In this document: positions 9,608 through 17,349 of the stretch, piece by piece
Position numbering within the stretch: position 1 is the stretch's first letter
How the letters are laid out: each line of letters begins with the position of its first letter
Source: Streptomyces cinnabarinus
GTDB taxonomy: Bacteria > Actinomycetota > Actinomycetes > Streptomycetales > Streptomycetaceae
Reading direction: 5' to 3'
NCBI RefSeq assembly: GCF_027270315.1
Contig: NZ_CP114413.1
Span: 7,254,001-7,318,000, forward strand
DNA: 64,000 bases
Translations under genes and position numbers: made by a program
Notes under the pieces: generated by a model
Seen by the model: the letters and a program-made list of their open reading frames with translations, nothing else
The model's database searches: none
What the model was told of the DNA's origin: nothing

Positions 9608-10729
9608 ATGAGCGGGATCACGGTCACACGCAGGCATCTCGCCGACGCGGCCCTGGCGGTCGTGGTCGGCGCCCTCGTGCTGACCACGGCCGCCTTCGAC
9701 CAGGACACGGCGCCGGTCGACTACGTGCTCATGGTCGTGGGCTGCGTGGCGCTGGGGTTCTACCGGGCGGCACCGCGCGCCGTCCTGGCGGTGGCGTCGG
9801 TCAGCGGCGCCGCGTACGTCCTGCACGCCCAGCCGGGGACGCTGGCCGCCCTGCCCGTCATCGGCGCCGTGCACACCGCGGCCCGGGTCGGGCACCGGGC
9901 GCTCGCCGCGGCGGGCGGCGGGGTGTTCCTGGCGGCGTACCTGGCGACCGGGCCCGGCACCCAGGAGGTGCTGGAGAAGTCCGCGCTGCTCGCGGGCTGG
10001 TTCCTGTGCGCCGTGGTGACCGGGCTCGCCGACCGCAACTGGCAGGCGTATCTGCGCCAGACCGAACAGCGCGCCCTGGAGGCCGAGCGCACCCGGGAGG
10101 AGGCCGCCCTGCGCCGCGCCGGGGAGGAACGCCTGCGCATCGCCCGGGAGTTGCACGACTCGCTCACCCACAGCATCTCCATCGTGAAGCTCCAGGCCGG
10201 AGTCGCCGTGCACCTCGCCCGCAAGCGGGGCGAGGAGGTGCCGCCCGCGCTGCTCGCCATCCAGGAGGCGAGCGGGGAGGCGATGCGCGAACTGCGGGCC
10301 ACCCTGGAGGTGCTGCGCACCGACGAGCCCACCGGAACCCCGGCGCTGCTCGTGGAGCGGGCACGGGCGGCGGGACTGGCGGCAGAGCTGGCGGTGACCG
10401 GCACCGAGCGCCCCCTGCCCGCGACCGTGGACCGGGCCGTGTACCGCATCGTCCAGGAGGCGCTCACCAACGCCGCACGCCACGCGGGGCAGGCGAAGGT
10501 CCGCGTCGAACTCACCTATGGCCCCGAGGAACTGGAGATACGGGTGGAGGACGACGGAAACGCCGTCCCGGACCGGCCGCCCGTGCCCGGCATCGGCCTC
10601 ACCGGTATGCGGGAGCGGGTCACGGCACTCGGCGGCACCCTGCACGCCGGGCCGCGCGAGGAGGGCGGATTCTCGGTACGGGCCCAACTGCCGCTGGGGG
10701 AGCCGGTACGGCTGGGGGAGACGAGATGA
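9608..10729 (+). CDS. NarL-type sensor histidine kinase
   Basis: 373 residues. The membrane part at 1-145 has about four to five segments and almost no extracellular loop, suggesting an intramembrane sensor. A short coiled region (150-175) leads to a HisKA_3 dimerisation domain with phospho-acceptor H183 in ARELHDSLTHSISIVKLQ. The HATPase domain has an N-box YRIVQEALTNAARHA and a G-box GIGLTGMRERV. The stop overlaps the regulator start (ATGA), so the pair is translationally coupled. The signal sensed is not apparent. Confidence 0.93.
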   Translation: MSGITVTRRHLADAALAVVVGALVLTTAAFDQDTAPVDYVLMVVGCVALGFYRAAPRAVLAVASVSGAAYVLHAQPGTLAALPVIGAVHTAARVGHRALAAAGGGVFLAAYLATGPGTQEVLEKSALLAGWFLCAVVTGLADRNWQAYLRQTEQRALEAERTREEAALRRAGEERLRIARELHDSLTHSISIVKLQAGVAVHLARKRGEEVPPALLAIQEASGEAMRELRATLEVLRTDEPTGTPALLVERARAAGLAAELAVTGTERPLPATVDRAVYRIVQEALTNAARHAGQAKVRVELTYGPEELEIRVEDDGNAVPDRPPVPGIGLTGMRERVTALGGTLHAGPREEGGFSVRAQLPLGEPVRLGETR

Positions 10730-11391
10730 TCAGGGTCGCGCTGGTCGACGACCAAGCGCTGATGCGGGCCGGGTTCCGGGCCCTGCTGGAGGCCGAGGAC
10801 GGCATCGAGGTGGTCGGCGAGGCGGCAGACGGGGAGCGCGGCGTGGCCCTGATCCGCGCCGAGGTGCCCGACATCGCGCTGATCGACGTCCAGATGCCGG
10901 TGATGACGGGCATCGAGGCCACCCGCCGGATCGCCGCCGACCCCGCGCTCGCGGACGTCCGCGTGGTGATCCTCACCAACTACGGCCACGACGAGTACGT
11001 CTTCGAGGCGCTGCGCGCGGGCGCCAGCGGCTTTCTGCTGAAGGACACCGAACCCGCCGATCTGCTCCAGGCGATCGAGGTCGTGGCCCGTGGCGAGGCG
11101 CTGCTCTCCCCGTCCGTCACCCGCACCCTCATCGGCGAGTTCGTGGCCCGGCCCCCGGACCGGGCCACCGCCCCCGGTCTGGAAGGCCTCACCCGCCGCG
11201 AACGCGAGGTGACCGCGCTGGCCGCGCGCGGGCTCAGCAACGAGGAGATCGCCGAGCACATGGTGATCAGCCCCTTCACGGCCAAGACCCACGTCAGCCG
11301 CGCGATGACCAAGCTGGGCGCCCGGGACCGCGCCCAACTGGTCGTGTTCGCCTATGAGTCGGGCCTGGTGACGGCACGCGGCGGGAGCTGA
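10726..11391 (+). CDS. NarL/FixJ-family response regulator
   Basis: 221 residues. The receiver domain (1-120) has the acidic pair DD8-9, phospho-acceptor D54 (ALIDVQMPVMTG) and the conserved Lys in FLLKD. The LuxR-type helix-turn-helix is at about 155-215 (LTRREREVTALAARGLSNEEIAEHMVISPFTAKTHVSRAMTKLGARDRAQLV). It is the partner of the kinase with which it overlaps by four bases. Targets are unknown. Confidence 0.95.
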   Translation: MIRVALVDDQALMRAGFRALLEAEDGIEVVGEAADGERGVALIRAEVPDIALIDVQMPVMTGIEATRRIAADPALADVRVVILTNYGHDEYVFEALRAGASGFLLKDTEPADLLQAIEVVARGEALLSPSVTRTLIGEFVARPPDRATAPGLEGLTRREREVTALAARGLSNEEIAEHMVISPFTAKTHVSRAMTKLGARDRAQLVVFAYESGLVTARGGS

Positions 11392-11406
11392 CCCGGGTGG
11401 TCCCTC

Positions 11407-12216
11407 TCAGGACTTGCGGGCCACGCCGCCGTAGACGTCCGTGGGCTCGGGGGTGATGCCGGGCTCGGGGCGCCACAGGGGGCAGGAGACGATGCCCGGC
11501 TCCAGCAGCTCCAGGCCCTCGTAGTAGGCGGCGATCTGCCGCGGGCTGCGCAGGACGTACGGGATGGCGCCGGTGTCGTCGTAGCCCTGCTGGGCGCGCT
11601 TGAGTTCCGCGTCGGTGTCCGTGCTGTCGTAGTGGACGAAGTAACTGCCGGACGGCAGCACGGCCTGCAGGCGACGGACGATGGAGATGGCCTCCTCGTA
11701 GTCCTGGACGTGACCGAGGATGCCCATCAGCATCAGGGCGACCGGCTGGTCGAAGTCCAGGAACCGGCGTGCCGCCTCGATGATCTTCTCGGGGTCGTGC
11801 AGGTCGGCGTCGATGTACTCGGTGATGCCCTCGTTGGTGCTGGTGAGCAGGGCTTCGGCGTGCCGCAGCACCAGGGGGTCGTTGTCGACGTAGACGATGC
11901 GCGACTCGGGTGCCACCCGCTGGGCGACCTGGTGGGTGTTGTCGTAGGTGGGCAGGCCGGTGCCGATGTCGAGGAACTGGCGGATGCCGAGCTCGCCGGC
12001 CACGAAGGACACCGTGCGGATCAGGTACTGCCGGGAGGCGCGGGCCATGGTCTCGATGTTCGGCGCGATCTCGCGGTAGGCGTCGCCCGCCTCCCGGTCG
12101 ACGTCGTAGTTGTCCTTGCCACCCATCCAGTAGTTCCAGATACGGGCCGAGTGGGGCACCGTGGTGTCGATCTTGGACAGGGCTTCCTGGTCGGGGGAGG
12201 GCTGGCCGTCTGCCAT
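11407..12216 (-). CDS. SAM-dependent methyltransferase, DUF574 (PF04672) family
   Basis: 269 residues, typical length for the actinobacterial S-adenosyl methyltransferase family. Visible motifs are TVPHSARIWNYWMGGKDNYDVDREAG at the N-terminus, the SAM-binding loop FLDIGTGLPTYDN, VDNDPLVLRHAEALL, and LMLMGILGHV. ATG 12216 follows a clear GGAG with seven-base spacing, although the frame stays open for another 186 codons upstream. Such methyltransferases are numerous in Streptomyces, often near DUF397/XRE pairs as here. Substrates are unknown. Confidence 0.9.
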   Translation of the reverse strand: MADGQPSPDQEALSKIDTTVPHSARIWNYWMGGKDNYDVDREAGDAYREIAPNIETMARASRQYLIRTVSFVAGELGIRQFLDIGTGLPTYDNTHQVAQRVAPESRIVYVDNDPLVLRHAEALLTSTNEGITEYIDADLHDPEKIIEAARRFLDFDQPVALMLMGILGHVQDYEEAISIVRRLQAVLPSGSYFVHYDSTDTDAELKRAQQGYDDTGAIPYVLRSPRQIAAYYEGLELLEPGIVSCPLWRPEPGITPEPTDVYGGVARKS

Positions 12217-12774
12217 GGGAATTCTCCTGCCGTGCGTCACGCGGTCGGTCACTAACCTACCGTCAACTTCGGTTTGTTCCCCGCGACTTCGAGAGGTGCG
12301 GGACCACGCGCGGGGGATGCGCGGTCGAGGGCTTCCCGCGTCGAGAGTGACGACGGGTACGTGCTGGGAGAGCGTGCGGAACACCCGGGTGTAGGCATCG
12401 GCCGCCTCGGTGAAGTCCGTGGCGGCGGTCCGGGGAGGATGCCGGGGCGCCGTCAGATGGATGAGGGCCCCGTCGCGTTCGGCCACGGACTCGGCGAAGT
12501 CGAGCGCCTGGATCCAGGACACACGGGACTCGCCGCGCAGCAGCGGCCCGTAGACGAGTTCATGGATGATGCTGCCGTCGAGCGCCAGCCGGCCCGGTCC
12601 GGCGAAGAGTTCGCGGTACGGCCGGGTCGGGTCCACATGGTGCAGGCGATCCGCGCCGCCTCTGATCAGGAAGCCGTGTCCGGCCAGCTCGGTGATCAGC
12701 TCGCTCCTGCCGATGCCGTCGGCGCTCTCGACGACGAGAGTGCTGCACCGGGTGAGGGCCTCCTGGAGGTTCAT
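12217..12774 (-). pseudogene. Degenerate kinase-like ORF running in frame into the methyltransferase
   Basis: From ATG 12774 the first 145 or so codons look protein-like. A modified P-loop-like ESADGIGRSEL (Arg where Lys is expected) is followed by LDGSIIHELVYGPLLRG, reminiscent of the substrate region of dNMP-kinase-like proteins, and by VSWIQALDFAESVAERDGALIHLT. After VPVVTLDAG (about 12340) the translation loses protein character and contains a TTA codon at 12253-12255. No stop occurs before the methyltransferase start. A one-base shift near 12340 (GCGGGA) would give a normal C-terminus ending at a TAG at 12252-12254. It is therefore either a frameshifted gene or a real but poorly terminated one. 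The kinase relation is a motif-level guess. Confidence 0.45.
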
Positions 12775-12806
12775 GCGGTGAGGCCGGAGCGGGGCGACGT
12801 GTGCAT
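12771..12806 (-). CDS. Possible 11-codon leader peptide overlapping the kinase-like ORF
   Basis: ATG at 12806 is preceded by AAGGA with six-base spacing and reads MHTSPRSGLTA then TGA. The TGA overlaps the ATG of the kinase-like ORF (ATGA). The downstream ATG has no ribosome site of its own, so this mini-ORF could supply translational coupling. The prediction rests only on the ribosome site and the overlap. Confidence 0.3.
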   Translation of the reverse strand: MHTSPRSGLTA

Positions 12807-12910
12807 ACCACTTCCTTCGGGCACCGGACCCGCTCAGTGTGAGCGGATAACCCGCACGGCAGGAGGGCGCGCGCGGGTTGTCCGGTAGTGCGGGCGTAGT
12901 GGTGCGTCGC

Positions 12911-13162
12911 TCAGGCGACCAGGAAGTCCGCCTGGCCCGCCTTGGCCCCTTCGAGGAACACGATCATCTCGTCGCGGGAGTAGACCAGCGCGGGACCGTC
13001 GGGGTCCGTGGACTGGCGGAAGGCGACGCTTCCGTCGGGCAGCCGCTTCGCCTCGACGCAGCTGCCGCCGTTGGTGCCGCTCCAGGGCTTGTGCCAGCCC
13101 TGGGTGCCCAGATCGGTGGCCGGCATGCCGCTGTAGATCGGGTCCATGGATTCCATGGTCAC
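12911..13162 (-). CDS. DUF397-domain protein
   Basis: 83 residues. The DUF397 core is seen as GWHKPWSGTNGGSCVEAKRLPDGSVAFRQSTDPDGPALVYSRDEMIVFLEGAKAGQADF (about residues 22-80), including the conserved W-S-x-x-N-G-x-x-C-V-E. Its start overlaps the stop of the XRE gene upstream (ATGA at 13159-13162). In Streptomyces, DUF397 proteins are encoded next to DUF5753 XRE regulators in WhiJ-like pairs and, as far as known, modulate the partner's DNA binding. I infer the same here. Confidence 0.92.
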   Translation of the reverse strand: MTMESMDPIYSGMPATDLGTQGWHKPWSGTNGGSCVEAKRLPDGSVAFRQSTDPDGPALVYSRDEMIVFLEGAKAGQADFLVA

Positions 13163-14025
13163 AACTCCTTACGCAGTTCGGCCAGGATTGCCCTGGTTCG
13201 TGCGACCGGCTCCGCCTGGACGGACATCCGGTCCAGTACCTCTAGGTAGTTGACGACGTCCGCGGGCCGGTCGACGTAGACCGCGCCGGCCAGGTTCTCC
13301 GTGTAGACGACGTCCGGGAGTTCGGAGAATCCGAAGCGGAAGTGGTGGAAGGGGCCGAAGGCGCCCGGGTGGGCACCGGCCGAGAACCGCATGATCTGGA
13401 TCCGGACCTTGGGCAGGTCCAACGCCTCGTCGATCCGGTCGATCTGAGCCCGCATCACCTCGGGACCGCCGACCGGCCTGCGCAGCACCGTCTCGTCGAG
13501 GACGGCCCAGACGGCCGGCGCCTCCGGCTTGGTGAGCAGGTCCTGGCGCCTGAGCCGCAGATCGACGCGGCGGGATATGTCCTCCTTCGACTCGTTGGGG
13601 AAGCCGACCCGCATCAGCGCGGTGACGTAGTCGTGGGTCTGCAGCAGACCGGGGACGTAGTGCGGTTCGTAGAGACGGATGACGGTGGCTTCGCTCTCCA
13701 GGCTCACGTACGCCTGGAACCAGTCCGGGAGTACGTCGCGGTACTGGTACCACCAGCCGGGTTCGTTGGCCTTCCGGGCCAGTTCGAGAAACCCCTCGGT
13801 CTCCTCCGCCGGGACCCCGTAGGTGCGCAGCAGCTCCTTCACGTACGGGATGCGGAGTTTGACCTCGGCCTTCTCGATCCGGCGGACCGTGAGCGGGGTG
13901 ACCTCGATCGCCCGTGCCGCGTCCTCGAACGACACACCGGCCTCCACCCGCAGCTGCTTCAGCCGCTTGCCGAGGACCATCCGCAGGACAGTCGGTGCGC
14001 TGCCGCCCGAGCGGTTCTCGCTCAC
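13159..14025 (-). CDS. XRE-family regulator with DUF5753 domain (WhiJ-like)
   Basis: 288 residues. The helix-turn-helix is at about 15-75 (LGKRLKQLRVEAGVSFEDAARAIEVTPLTVRRIEKAEVKLRIPYVKELLRTYGV). A DUF5753 effector domain occupies about 95-280 (YEPHYVPGLLQTHDYVTALM; VWAVLDETVLRRPVGGPEVMRAQIDRIDEA). GTG 14025 has GGGAGG seven bases upstream. It overlaps the DUF397 gene by four bases. This is one of the paralogous regulator pairs that affect development or antibiotic production in Streptomyces. Confidence 0.94.
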   Translation of the reverse strand: MSENRSGGSAPTVLRMVLGKRLKQLRVEAGVSFEDAARAIEVTPLTVRRIEKAEVKLRIPYVKELLRTYGVPAEETEGFLELARKANEPGWWYQYRDVLPDWFQAYVSLESEATVIRLYEPHYVPGLLQTHDYVTALMRVGFPNESKEDISRRVDLRLRRQDLLTKPEAPAVWAVLDETVLRRPVGGPEVMRAQIDRIDEALDLPKVRIQIMRFSAGAHPGAFGPFHHFRFGFSELPDVVYTENLAGAVYVDRPADVVNYLEVLDRMSVQAEPVARTRAILAELRKEL

Positions 14026-14266
14026 GTTCTACCTCCCTGAGCGGCCGTCACAGCGTGCAGTGTGCCACGCGGTCGACGACAGAGACAGAGCGATGAGGAT
14101 CGAATCGAAATTATCAGAACGCCAGTTGCGAATCGAGCGTGTAGGCAACCATAGTGATCGTGGGACCTGCCGCACGGGTCGGCGCGCCGAGGCCAACTGC
14201 GCGCGGTCCGCACGGACTTGAGGAACCGGCAAGGGCGTATCCGCACACGAGCGAGGCGAGACCTGG

Positions 14267-15679
14267 ATGGCCACCGTCACCGAGGGACACGCAAGGAGCC
14301 AGGGCAAGGGGAACGCCTGCGCCAACAAGGCACTGGCGTCCGCGCTGAAGGAGTCCGGCTGTTCCTATGCCTCACTCGCCCTCCGGGTCAACGATCTCGG
14401 ACACCGGCAGGGCCTTGACTCCAACTACGACAAGACGTCGGTCACCCGCTGGCTCCAGGGACAGCAACCACGCGGCGAGACGCCGGGGTTGATCGCCGCG
14501 GTGCTGTCCGAGCGGCTCGGCCGCGCCGTGTCACCCGCGGACCTCGGCTTCCAGCGCGATCAGCAACGCCCGGTCGCGGGACGGTCGTTGGTCTACGACG
14601 AGGACGTGGCGGAAGCCCTCCACACGCTCGCCGAACTGGGCTCGACCGACATCTCCCGCCGCAGCCTGCTCGGCCCCGCACCCTTCGTCGTCGGCGCCCT
14701 GGCCAACCCTCAGCGCGAGTGGCTGCTGTGGTTACTGGAGGACCAGGACGGCGGCCGTCCGACGCGGGTGTCCGACGGGGGACCGGTCGAGCAGGTGCAC
14801 GCGATGATCGCCCTGTTCGACCAGATGGACAACCACTACGGCGGCGCCGGTGTCCGCACCAGCATCGTGCACTACCTGGCCACGGAGGTCGTCCCCATGC
14901 TCCAGCGGCGCGGCACACCCCCGCCCGAGCAGCGCCTGCTGTACGCCGCCGCGGCCAGGCTCGCCGCGATGGCCGGCTGGAGCTCTTACGACGCCGCGGA
15001 GTACGGGCTGGCCCAGCGCTACATGACCCAGGCGCTGAGGCTGTGCGCCGAGAGCCGTGACCGGGTGCTGGGCGGGCAGATTCTCGCCGGTCTGTCCCAT
15101 CTGGCCACCAACCTCGGCCGCCCGGACGAGGGAGTGTCCCTGGCCCGCGCGGGCATCGCCACCGCCAAGGGAGCGGGCAGCCCGCTGGGCCTGATGCGCC
15201 TGCACGCCATGTCGGCCCGCGGACACGCGGCCCAGGGCGATGCCGGCCGGGCGGGCGAGGCCCTGCGTCGGGCCGAGCGTCAACTGGGCGCCAGCCGGGG
15301 CGCCGACCAGGAGTCACCCTGGGTGCGTTTCCTCGACGACCACTATCTGGCGGCCGAGTCCGCGCTCTGCTTCCGCGACCTGGGGCTCGCCGCCCAGGCC
15401 GAGCGCACGGCGAGCGACTCGGTGAACGCCAACGCCGACCGGCGCAGGCGCCAGGCCATCAGCCGCTCCGTGCTGGCCACGGCCCACCTTCAGCAGAACC
15501 GGCTGGACGAGGCCATCGGCACCGCCTCCGAGGCACTCGACACGCTCACCACCGTGCACAGCGAGCGGTCCGTCCAGGCCCTGCGCGACTTCCGCAAGCG
15601 GCTGGACTCCCGCCGCCACGAGCCGCTCGTGCACGAGTTCGTGCGCCGGTCCCAGACGGTCCTGGGGGCCGTGGCATGA
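14267..15679 (+). CDS. NsdA-like TPR regulator containing a TTA codon
   Basis: 470 residues. The N-terminal part (about 20-100) is an atypical HTH-like region: ANKALASALKESGCSYASLALRVN and TSVTRWLQGQQPRGETPGLIAAVLSERLGRAVSPADLG. The rest (about 165-460) is alpha-helical and TPR-like. The combination resembles NsdA-type negative regulators of differentiation in Streptomyces; I am confident of the general family, not of orthology. Codon 156 is TTA (14732-14734), so translation would need the bldA tRNA. It starts an operon with the next two genes and is divergent from the XRE/DUF397 pair. Confidence 0.72.
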   Translation: MATVTEGHARSQGKGNACANKALASALKESGCSYASLALRVNDLGHRQGLDSNYDKTSVTRWLQGQQPRGETPGLIAAVLSERLGRAVSPADLGFQRDQQRPVAGRSLVYDEDVAEALHTLAELGSTDISRRSLLGPAPFVVGALANPQREWLLWLLEDQDGGRPTRVSDGGPVEQVHAMIALFDQMDNHYGGAGVRTSIVHYLATEVVPMLQRRGTPPPEQRLLYAAAARLAAMAGWSSYDAAEYGLAQRYMTQALRLCAESRDRVLGGQILAGLSHLATNLGRPDEGVSLARAGIATAKGAGSPLGLMRLHAMSARGHAAQGDAGRAGEALRRAERQLGASRGADQESPWVRFLDDHYLAAESALCFRDLGLAAQAERTASDSVNANADRRRRQAISRSVLATAHLQQNRLDEAIGTASEALDTLTTVHSERSVQALRDFRKRLDSRRHEPLVHEFVRRSQTVLGAVA

Positions 15680-15817
15680 GCGGGCCGTCGCGATGAAGCC
15701 ACTACGCGCCCGCAACCGGACAACCCGTACACCCCCTGGCCCGGGTCGGTTACGGGACTGTTGGCTGCACAGGCAGCCCTTGCCTTTCCGACCGCGCTGC
15801 GGCCATCAGGAGGATCA

Positions 15818-16300
15818 ATGACGGCATCCGGAGCACAGCCCCGCACGCCGTCACCCTCGCACCGGACGGGGCATGCCGTGATCTCCATGAGCAGACCGCC
15901 ACGCCTGCACGCCGCGATCCCCGCCAGCCCCGCTCAGGCCGCTCGCGTGCGGCGCCTGGTCACCGAGCACCTCCGCCGGCTGCCCTCGGCGACCGGTCAC
16001 CTGGACGACGTCGTACTGGCCACGGACGAGCTGTTCACCAACGCGGTACGGCACGCCGGCACCGGCCCGGACGATCTGATCACCCTCACCATCGACTGCC
16101 GGGAGTCCGAGCTTCGGGTGACGATCGCCGACCGCTCACCCGCCCTGCCGCGGATGCACGCGTCGGACGAGGCCGCGGAGTCCGGACGCGGACTGGCCAT
16201 CGTGGCCGCGCTGGCCGACGACTGGGGCATCGCGCCCGCGGATCCCGGCACCCCGGGCAAGCGGGTGTGGTTCGCGCTACGGCTCGGAGCGGCGCCGTGA
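15818..16300 (+). CDS. RsbW-like ATP-binding protein (anti-sigma-type HATPase)
   Basis: 160 residues from ATG 15818, which follows AGGAGG closely; an upstream TTG at 15761 is less likely. The GHKL ATPase fold shows an N-box (LDDVVLATDELFTNAVRHAG) and a G-box (ESGRGLAIVAALADDWGI). Stand-alone proteins of this type are abundant in Streptomyces; some are anti-sigma factors or partners of SpoIIE phosphatases. The next gene overlaps its stop (GTGA), so they are coupled. Confidence 0.85.
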   Translation: MTASGAQPRTPSPSHRTGHAVISMSRPPRLHAAIPASPAQAARVRRLVTEHLRRLPSATGHLDDVVLATDELFTNAVRHAGTGPDDLITLTIDCRESELRVTIADRSPALPRMHASDEAAESGRGLAIVAALADDWGIAPADPGTPGKRVWFALRLGAAP

Positions 16301-16896
16301 AGCCCATGTCGGGCCGCCCCGTACTCACGCCCGTACGCACCGGTCCCGACTCCGCGCATCCGGAGCCCGCGGTCCCCTGGATGCTCCCCGCTCTGGCGGC
16401 CGCCCTCGGTACCGAGCTGCGGTGCCGCGCGGACCAGGAACAGGACCTGATGCGGCGGGCCCAGGCCGCACCCACCGAGCGGCGCCGACGCGACATCGTC
16501 GAGTGCCGCCACGCCAACACCGAGGCGCTCAAGGCCATCGTCCGCACCCACGGCTGGCCGACCACCGACCAGGTGGGCGACCCCGCCTCGACGGCGGCGC
16601 TGATGATCCTGCTGCACGCCCCGGATCTGGACTTCCAGCTCCGCTGCCGCGACCTGATCGCCGAGGCCGTCCTGGAGGGGCGCTGCTCCGCCGTCCACCT
16701 CGCGTACATCGCCGACCACTGCGCCGTGGAACAGGGCCAACCCCAGTTCTACGGCACGCGCGTCAGCCCCGAGACGCTTCGCCCCTACCCGGTGCGGCAG
16801 CCGCAGACCCTGGACGAGCGCAGACACGATGTCGGCCTGGGGCCGCTCGCCGAGCAGACGCGGGCGCTGCGCCGGGTCGCCGACCCGAGGTCATGA
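16297..16896 (+). CDS. DUF6624-like protein of unknown function
   Basis: 199 residues from GTG 16297, which has GGAG seven bases upstream and overlaps the preceding stop. The central part (about 45-165) fits the DUF6624 pattern: HANTEALKAIVRTHGWPTTDQVGDPASTAALMILLHAPDLDFQLRCRDLIAEAV, then AYIADHCAVEQGQPQFYGTR. No function is known to me. It is coupled to the RsbW-like ATPase and ends 6 bases inside the convergent sigma-like gene. Confidence 0.75.
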   Translation: MKPMSGRPVLTPVRTGPDSAHPEPAVPWMLPALAAALGTELRCRADQEQDLMRRAQAAPTERRRRDIVECRHANTEALKAIVRTHGWPTTDQVGDPASTAALMILLHAPDLDFQLRCRDLIAEAVLEGRCSAVHLAYIADHCAVEQGQPQFYGTRVSPETLRPYPVRQPQTLDERRHDVGLGPLAEQTRALRRVADPRS

Positions 16897-17307
16897 CCGC
16901 TGCGGGCGGGCCGTCCGGTCGTGCCAGGCGTGCAGCAGGTAGCGGATCTTGCTGGGGTGCTGGCCGGTGGTGTCGGCCGTGACGGGAATGGAGCAACCGG
17001 CGATGAGGTGCAGCACGACCGCCTGATACTCCAGCGTGCGGTTGGTGTTCAGGGGCAGCGGCGGAGTGCGGGCGTCGATACAGCGGGTGAAGTGCTCCCA
17101 GGCGCGGGCCGTGGGGTTGGGATGGCTGACTATGGCCGACCAGTGGGCCACCACATCGCCGAAGGCCTCGCGGACAGCGGCCGTCGCGTCCTCGGGCGGC
17201 AGGTGGGCACCGGCGTAGGCGAGGTAGTGGGGGTGGTGCAGGGCGTGGAAGGCGAGGAAGGCGGGCGGCAGGTCGACTGCCGGGGGTTCGGGATGGGTGA
17301 GGCGCAC
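16891..17307 (-). CDS. Small divergent sigma-factor-like protein
   Basis: 138 residues from GTG 17307, which has a strong GGAGG. The N-terminal half (FLAFHALHHPHYLAYAGAHLPPEDATAAVREAFGDVVAHWSAI) resembles region 2 of ECF sigma factors. The C-terminal half (EYQAVVLHLIAGCSIPVTADTTGQHPSKIRYLLHAW) resembles region 4 with a helix-turn-helix. Both are shorter and more divergent than in a working ECF factor, so it may not bind core polymerase. It lies 42 bases after the zinc-finger HTH gene on the same strand. Confidence 0.6.
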   Translation of the reverse strand: MRLTHPEPPAVDLPPAFLAFHALHHPHYLAYAGAHLPPEDATAAVREAFGDVVAHWSAIVSHPNPTARAWEHFTRCIDARTPPLPLNTNRTLEYQAVVLHLIAGCSIPVTADTTGQHPSKIRYLLHAWHDRTARPQRS

Positions 17308-17349
17308 GGGTTCCTCCCCTGGGGCGGCGGTGAGATGGACGGAGGACCG

